Of a stretch of DNA of 26,436 bases, positions 22,229 to 26,436 are shown one piece after another. The DNA lies in contig CBFGVX010000044.1 in the NCBI GenBank assembly GCA_965652425.1, positions 1 to 26,436 on the forward strand, given 5' to 3'. The stretch comes from JANSXG01 sp965652425. GTDB taxonomy: Bacteria; Planctomycetota; Phycisphaerae; Phycisphaerales; UBA1924. Under the pieces are notes generated by a model, which saw only the letters and a list, made by a program, of their open reading frames with translations, was not told the DNA's origin and did no database searches. The position numbers and the translations under genes are program-made. Numbering within the stretch: position 1 is the first letter of the stretch; the number at the start of each line of letters is the position of its first letter.

Positions 22229-23248
22229 ATGCACGACGCACCCGAACAACCCGTCTCGGGGATCTTCCCCGGCGACATCGATCCGCTCAGCGCGAGCTCC
22301 GCGCAGCGCGATGACCTCGTCGCCGCCCATGTGCTCATGGTCCGTCCCACCGCTTTCGGCGTCAACGCCGAAACCCAACAGACCAACGCCTTCGTCGACT
22401 CCGCCGCCGACGACCCCGATTCCATCCGCACCGCCGCGCGTATCGAGTTCGACGGCGTCGTCGCCCGCCTGCGCGCCGCAGGCGTCTTCGTCTTCGACTT
22501 CGAGGACGACCGCCGGCTTCCCGACAGCGTCTTCCCCAACAACTGGTTCAGTTGGCACACCACCTCGCCCGGCCACGCCACGGTCATCCTCTACCCCATG
22601 CTCGCCCCCAGCCGACGGCGCGAGATCCGCGTCGAGTGGCTCCAGCAGGTCGCTGACTCCCTCGGCGTCACCCTCGACCACATCGTCCGCCTCGACACCG
22701 AGGCCGACAGAGGCCGCTTCCTCGAGTCCACCGGCAGCATGGTCATCGACCGCCAGGGCCGTCGCATCTACGCCTGCCTCTCGCCCCGCACCGATGAAGA
22801 CCTCGTGCGCGAGGTCGGGCGCGTGCTCGGCTTCGATGTCCACCCGTTCCGAGGCGTCGACGCCTCGGGCATCCCCATCTACCACACCAATGTCATCATG
22901 GCCGTGCAGGAGGGCTTCGCCGTCGTCTGCGACGAGGCCGTGCGCGATGAGGCCGAGCGCGCAGCGCTCATCGGCTCGCTCCACGACGCCGGCAAGGAGA
23001 CCATCCGTATCTCCCTCGACCAGGCCATGCGCTTCGCCGGCAACATCATCCAGCTGCGCGACGCCTCCGCCACCGGCCACACCCACGACCGCGTCATCGC
23101 CATGTCCCGCGCCGCGTGGGAGGCCTTCAATGACGACCAGCGCCACACCCTCAGCCGCCACGGCCGCCTCATCGCACCCCCCATCGACACCATCGAACGC
23201 ATCGGTGGCGGCAGCGTCCGCTGCATGATCGCCGAAGTCGGCAACTGA
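22229..23248 (+). CDS. ctlX: CtlX-type amidinotransferase-superfamily hydrolase (citrulline/arginine related)
   Basis: A 339-residue guanidine-modifying-fold enzyme of the COG4874/CtlX type. Visible motifs are VLMVRPTAFGVNAETQQTN (35-53), DSVFPNNWFSWH (99-110), FLESTGSMVIDR (164-175), IYHTNVIMAV with His219, and near the end GGGSVRCMIAEV with the nucleophilic Cys at about 332. These correspond to the Asp/Glu, His and Cys of arginine deiminase and dimethylarginine hydrolase. CtlX is named for citrulline use, but the precise substrate is not fixed by sequence. It starts 62 bp after gatB on the same strand, without a clear ribosome binding site, and is followed by a strong hairpin. Confidence 0.92.
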   Translation: MHDAPEQPVSGIFPGDIDPLSASSAQRDDLVAAHVLMVRPTAFGVNAETQQTNAFVDSAADDPDSIRTAARIEFDGVVARLRAAGVFVFDFEDDRRLPDSVFPNNWFSWHTTSPGHATVILYPMLAPSRRREIRVEWLQQVADSLGVTLDHIVRLDTEADRGRFLESTGSMVIDRQGRRIYACLSPRTDEDLVREVGRVLGFDVHPFRGVDASGIPIYHTNVIMAVQEGFAVVCDEAVRDEAERAALIGSLHDAGKETIRISLDQAMRFAGNIIQLRDASATGHTHDRVIAMSRAAWEAFNDDQRHTLSRHGRLIAPPIDTIERIGGGSVRCMIAEVGN

Positions 23249-23267
23249 CCGCCTGATTCAGCGCAAC

Positions 23268-23311
23268 ACGGATCGCATGGCCGCCCCTTGAGGCGGCTAT
23301 GCGATCCGTTT
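23268..23311 (+). terminator. large hairpin terminator after ctlX
   Basis: ACGGATCGCAT pairs with ATGCGATCCGT, and the stem continues, past one mismatch, with GCCGCC/GGCGGC around the loop CCTTGA. The hairpin is followed by TT. It begins 19 bases after the ctlX stop. The short T-run makes it imperfect, but the stem is the most stable in the region. Confidence 0.65.
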
Positions 23312-23319
23312 CCGGTACC

Positions 23320-23343
23320 AGCCGCGAGCGGAAGCGAGCGGCT
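23320..23343. repeat. 24-bp interrupted palindrome
   Basis: AGCCGC at the left is the complement of GCGGCT at the right. Between them, GCGAGCG and the near-identical GCGAGCG recur as a direct repeat around GAA. It abuts the second copy of the dispersed repeat. Confidence 0.5.
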
Positions 23344-23344
23344 A

Positions 23345-23411
23345 CTCCTCCTTCTCCCCCAGACCTCGATCAGTCCGGAGAAGCTGGCCGCGAAGCGGAC
23401 GGATGAGGGGG
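23345..23411 (+). repeat. dispersed intergenic repeat, copy 2
   Basis: The left block (23345-23359) is identical to copy 1 and the right block (23377-23411) matches copy 1 at 34 of 35 bases. The 17-base spacer is unrelated to the 13-base spacer of copy 1. The change of G to C at 23384 sits at the outer edge of the CTTCTCC/GGAGAAG stem. Confidence 0.8.
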
Positions 23412-23420
23412 TGTCGTCCT

Positions 23421-23474
23421 CCCTCTCCCCTTGCGGGAGAGGGCCGGGGTGAGGGGTTCGCACCGAAGGTGCGA
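23421..23474. repeat. two adjacent palindromic units
   Basis: CCCTCTCCC (23421-23429) pairs with GGGAGAGGG (23435-23443). The sequence CCGGGGTGAGGGG leads to a second hairpin, TCGCACC/GGTGCGA (23458-23474). The first unit resembles GC-rich REP-like intergenic repeats common in bacteria. Confidence 0.6.
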
Positions 23475-23489
23475 CGGGTCTCCGTGTGC

Positions 23490-23513
23490 CATGCTCAAAC
23501 TCGTTTGAGCATG
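23490..23513. repeat. 24-bp near-perfect palindrome
   Basis: CATGCTCAAAC and GTTTGAGCATG form 11 perfect pairs with a 2-base centre. It lies 10 bp downstream of the debranching-enzyme stop. No T-tract follows on either strand, so a simple intrinsic terminator is unlikely; it may belong to the repeat cluster or bind a protein. Confidence 0.6.
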
Positions 23514-23523
23514 CTTCCTCGTC

Positions 23524-25524
23524 TCACCCCCGCACCAAAACCCCAATCCGCAAAACCTCCGCCACCGACCACGCCTGCGCGATGCACCCCTGCTCCAGCC
23601 GCGGCTCGTCCCCGTCGCTGACCTCGCAGATCTGCCCGAGGCACCCGCTCTTCATCGTGCCGATCAACGGCTCGATCATTGCCCGCGCTCTCCGCTTCGC
23701 CTCATCGCTGAACCCGCCCACGCGCAGCGTCGCCTCCGCCATCGGCCCGATCAGCCACGGCCACACCGTCCCGTTGTGGTACGCATCGTCGCGGCTCATC
23801 ATGTCGCCCGTGAAGTGCGCCCGGTACCGCGGGTGTTCGCGCGACAGCGTCCGCATCCCCATCGGCGTCAGCAGCTCGCACTCACACACTTCCACCACCC
23901 GGCGCTTCGCCTCATCATCCAGCGGGCTGTGCGGCAGACTCACCCCGAACAACTGGTTCGGGCGCAGCTCGTCCGTCGCCTCCCAGCCGCCGTTGTCATC
24001 CGGACGCAAACAGTCAATCAACCCACCCCCCGGCCCGCCGAGGAACGCATTGTTGAACGACTCGCGCACCCGCGCCGCCATCGCGTCCAACTCATACGAC
24101 TTCGATGCATCCGCCCCGACCACGCGCATCGCCGCCGCCGTCGAACGCAGCGCGTTGAACCACAGCGCATTGATCTCCACCGCCTTCCCGTGCCGCGGCG
24201 TGAACACCTTCCCGTCCCGCTTCGCGTCCATCCAGGTCAGTTGCGTCGTGTCATCCCCCGCGAACACCAGCCCGTCCGCCTCGTCCACGCCGATCCCGAA
24301 CCGCGTCCCCCTCGTGTACCCGGCGATGATCGCCAGGCACGCCGGAAGCAGTTCCTCCCGGTACCCGCGCTCGTCCCCGCTCGCGCGCAGATACTCCGCC
24401 GCGGCGTGGTGGAACCACAGCGACGCATCCACCGTGTTGTAGTGGGGCGGCCCGCCGTAATCGTCGAAGCGGTTCGGGATCATCCCCTCCGACACATGCC
24501 GCGCGTAGGTCCGCAGCGTCGACAGCGCTTCCTCATGCCGCCCCGTGACCAGCAGCAGCCCCGGCAACGCGATCATCGTGTCCCGCCCCCAGTCCGCGAA
24601 CCACGGGTACCCCGCGATCACGCTCATGCACGACTCACCATCCACCACCCGCTCCACGAGGAAATCATCGCTCGCCACCGCCAGCGCCCGAAGGTCATCC
24701 TCCCCAAACCGCGCTGCCAGTTCCTCCAGCCGCGCTGCACGCGACTCGTCATCCAGCAAACCCACCGGCAGCGCATCATCGTTGAACGCAATCAGCAGAT
24801 CCACCGTCAGCGACTCATCATCCGCCGCCAGTTCCGCCTCAAAGTCCCCCGGCCAGTACCGCGCTTCCAGCGTCTCATCACCCCGGTCCAGTTCATGCGG
24901 CACCCCAATCCCAGTCTCCACCCGCCCTCGCTCCACAAACCGCGCACCCTTCGCACGCACCTCCACCCGGTAGACCGGTTCTTCCTGGTGGCACCGGTCT
25001 CCGACCGGTGTCCGCGCAGCGGCAAACCCATCCCCATGCACATCAATGGCAAAGCTCTTCGCATCAATGGCCTCATCCAGCGTGTGAAAGTCCCGCAGCA
25101 GCACCGCCATCCCGATCCGCACCCCGATCGCCCCCGCCTTCCCCTCGCGCTTCACGATTACGCGCATCGCCGCGGTGTTCTCCCGGTATCCCACCGCCAG
25201 TTCCCGCTCAACGCTCCACCCCTCCCCCCGCGACTCCCAGCGCACCCGGTCGCCCCGCTTCTCGAACCGCAACGGCACCGTCCGCACATCCACGCCATCA
25301 ACCTCGATCACCGGCTCGCCCACCGTCGCCACACGGTCCACCGGCGGGTTCGCCGCGGCGTTCAATAGCCCGTGATACCGCCGCCCGGCAAACCCATCGC
25401 AGCACCCCATCGCGAACCCGCCGTGACCGGTTGGCAGTAACCACTCGGGACGATGCAGCGGAACCTGTTCGTGTCCTGAGCATGCGGGATCGGCTAAATG
25501 GATGGTGAACAAGGGCAGTGGCAT
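23524..25524 (-). CDS. glycogen debranching enzyme (amylo-alpha-1,6-glucosidase, GH133-like)
   Basis: A 666-residue enzyme of glycogen breakdown. The N-terminal domain (1-260) has the family signature EWLLPTGHGGFAMG and RRYHGLL (27-54). The catalytic (alpha/alpha)6 domain (about 285-660) shows IAGYPWFADWGRDTMIALPG (303-322), PNRFDDYGGPPHYNTVDASL (350-369), GDDTTQLTWMDAK (423-435), VEINALWFNAL (449-459), RPNQLFGVSLPHSPL (521-535) and YHNGTVWPWLIGP. Length and motifs match the archaeal/bacterial single-function debranching enzymes. ATG 25524 is chosen because GAGGAAGAG precedes it; ATG 25572 is possible. It is followed by the repeat cluster. No other glycogen gene is adjacent. Confidence 0.94.
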   Translation of the reverse strand: MPLPLFTIHLADPACSGHEQVPLHRPEWLLPTGHGGFAMGCCDGFAGRRYHGLLNAAANPPVDRVATVGEPVIEVDGVDVRTVPLRFEKRGDRVRWESRGEGWSVERELAVGYRENTAAMRVIVKREGKAGAIGVRIGMAVLLRDFHTLDEAIDAKSFAIDVHGDGFAAARTPVGDRCHQEEPVYRVEVRAKGARFVERGRVETGIGVPHELDRGDETLEARYWPGDFEAELAADDESLTVDLLIAFNDDALPVGLLDDESRAARLEELAARFGEDDLRALAVASDDFLVERVVDGESCMSVIAGYPWFADWGRDTMIALPGLLLVTGRHEEALSTLRTYARHVSEGMIPNRFDDYGGPPHYNTVDASLWFHHAAAEYLRASGDERGYREELLPACLAIIAGYTRGTRFGIGVDEADGLVFAGDDTTQLTWMDAKRDGKVFTPRHGKAVEINALWFNALRSTAAAMRVVGADASKSYELDAMAARVRESFNNAFLGGPGGGLIDCLRPDDNGGWEATDELRPNQLFGVSLPHSPLDDEAKRRVVEVCECELLTPMGMRTLSREHPRYRAHFTGDMMSRDDAYHNGTVWPWLIGPMAEATLRVGGFSDEAKRRARAMIEPLIGTMKSGCLGQICEVSDGDEPRLEQGCIAQAWSVAEVLRIGVLVRG

Positions 25525-25612
25525 GAGTGGCTCTTCCTCGGTGCGGATGATCGTTTTACAGGATAGCTCCATACCTTCTCGATCCTTCAGCATCCAAACC
25601 GGACATCATGAA

Positions 25613-25640
25613 CAAAAAAACGGCGCACGATGCGCCGTTC
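25613..25640 (-). terminator. intrinsic terminator of the PEP-CTERM gene
   Basis: On the minus strand AACGGCGCA pairs with TGCGCCGTT around a 3-base loop and is followed by seven T residues. It lies 26 bases after the stop at 25666. It is the clearest terminator in the window and separates this gene from the debranching gene. Confidence 0.93.
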
Positions 25641-25665
25641 ACCCTGACCCATCTTCGTACGAATC

Positions 25666-26259
25666 TCAGCGCCGACGCCGCATCGTCAACGCTCCGAATG
25701 CCGCAAGCGGCGCGAGCGTTGCCGGAGCGGGAATGTCCGTCGCCATGATCGCCACTCCCGGCTCGGTCTCGTACGCCCACGCGATCGGGTCGTACCGATT
25801 CCCGGTCCACTGCAACCGGATCCAACCATAGTGATCCTCACCCGCGATCTCGATCTTCACACCGAGATTGGCTTGAAAACCGATCCACTCGGTCACCCCG
25901 TCGGAAAAGTTGTACTCGTACAGACTCGTGCCCACGATGAAGTCCGACGAAGGACCGATCATCTCCCCCGGCTCAACGGACCCCAGCATCATCCGGTTCG
26001 TCGATCCGGATGAATACGCATCGGCGTATCCCGTCCCTCCCGAAGTCGGTGGACCAACCGCAATCCACTCGAAGGTGTTCGCGGTGATGGCGCCCGACTG
26101 TGTGGCGTCTTGCGTGATATCGAGACCGTTCCCGAGAGACCCGCCAACGCTCGGCACCCAATCAAAAGTCCCGTCGTTCTCAAAAATAATCACATCGGCC
26201 GATGCACATCCCGCCGCAGCGAGGACGACCGCACCAAACGCAGTCACATTCATCTTCAT
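25666..26259 (-). CDS. small secreted protein with PEP-CTERM-type sorting signal
   Basis: A 197-residue exported protein of unknown function. Residues 1-21 form a signal peptide (AFGAVVLAAAGCASA). The middle has no recognised domain but is rich in Gly, Ser, Thr and aromatic residues, with YGWIRLQWTGN near the end resembling a beta-sandwich strand seen in many PEP-CTERM proteins. The last 22 residues have the PEP-CTERM layout: a Pro-containing motif (IPAPATL), a hydrophobic helix (APLAAFGAL) and a terminal Arg cluster (MRRRR). This marks export with exosortase-type processing; no exosortase is in the window. GGA sits five bases before ATG 26259, and ATG 26253 is equally possible. It is a single-gene transcript ended by a strong terminator. 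Confidence 0.88.
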   Translation of the reverse strand: MKMNVTAFGAVVLAAAGCASADVIIFENDGTFDWVPSVGGSLGNGLDITQDATQSGAITANTFEWIAVGPPTSGGTGYADAYSSGSTNRMMLGSVEPGEMIGPSSDFIVGTSLYEYNFSDGVTEWIGFQANLGVKIEIAGEDHYGWIRLQWTGNRYDPIAWAYETEPGVAIMATDIPAPATLAPLAAFGALTMRRRR

Positions 26260-26392
26260 CTCTTTCCATCCTTCCGTAAATCAAAGGGAATGATGTCCCT
26301 GCTCCGCGCCTCGCTGACGCATGGGCCGTTCCATAGTCAAAGAACAAGGCCACCGCGGGCCTCTGAAGTCAGTATAAGTCCTAGGGTCATGA

Positions 26393-26436
26393 CTAGCTGA
26401 GGGGGTTTTCGCGGCAGAGTTTGAGCAGGACCTGGT
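26393..26436 (-). CDS. C-terminal codons of a gene cut by the window edge
   Basis: Reading leftward from the edge, an open frame encodes QVLLKLCRENPLS and then TAG. Eleven of these 13 codons end in G or C, as in the other genes here, which supports coding. The remaining bases 26260-26392 between it and the PEP-CTERM gene show no convincing promoter. The fragment is too short to identify. Confidence 0.45.
   Translation of the reverse strand, partial: QVLLKLCRENPLS

Noticed and set aside
23249..23523. A CRISPR array in the repeat-rich gap
   Set aside because: The repeats are different palindromes without regular spacing, and no cas gene is present.

Overview
The window is GC-rich and densely coded. 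It most resembles a planctomycete of the Phycisphaerae type. The reasons are an ECF sigma factor of the TIGR02999 kind directly upstream of a membrane Ser/Thr kinase with TPR-like repeats, a secreted protein ending in paired dockerin-like calcium-loop repeats, and a small PEP-CTERM-type secreted protein. This assignment is an inference from gene families; no taxonomic marker such as rRNA is present. In such DNA most long open frames are antisense shadows, so genes were chosen by recognisable protein families, start signals and overlaps.

Layout. The left edge cuts a tRNA-Ala(GGC) on the minus strand (1-61). Next, on plus, come upp and an orphan beta-class DNA methyltransferase (247-1839). A long minus-strand sulfur region follows (9187 down to 1999). 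It contains a large GT2-GtrA-GT-C glycosyltransferase fusion that overlaps a CstB-like persulfide dioxygenase/sulfurtransferase, which overlaps a rhodanese-DUF2892 protein, then a TauE/SafE exporter. A MetX-like alpha/beta hydrolase follows with its own strong promoter and a structured leader of about 310 nt. Divergently, on plus, lies a nitric-oxide-type operon (9422-11323): truncated haemoglobin, a 2Fe-2S/FAD/NAD(P)H reductase and an NsrR/Rrf2 regulator. This is in effect a flavohaemoglobin split into two genes with its regulator. TspO (minus) converges on it.

Further right on minus are a secreted C39-like/dockerin protein, thiD, and the Ser/Thr kinase with its ECF sigma factor (11868-18155). 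Divergent from these is a secreted transglutaminase-esterase fusion (18243-20417), followed on plus by gatB and ctlX. An intergenic stretch packed with palindromic repeats (23249-23523) separates these from a GH133-type glycogen debranching enzyme, a PEP-CTERM protein with a textbook terminator, and the last codons of another gene, all on minus.

Most notable points. (1) The MetX-like protein keeps the catalytic Asp and His, but the nucleophilic Ser is Gly, encoded by GGA. (2) Its leader RNA has a consensus promoter, a long compound hairpin and a terminator-like hairpin before the start codon. (3) Five genes have a TANNNT hexamer 5-6 nt before the ATG, mostly without a ribosome binding site, which suggests leaderless mRNAs. 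(4) The tspO start sits inside a perfect 10-bp inverted repeat followed by a T-rich tract. (5) Two nearly identical intergenic repeat elements lie about 2.9 kb apart. I found no CRISPR array, transposase or prophage gene.
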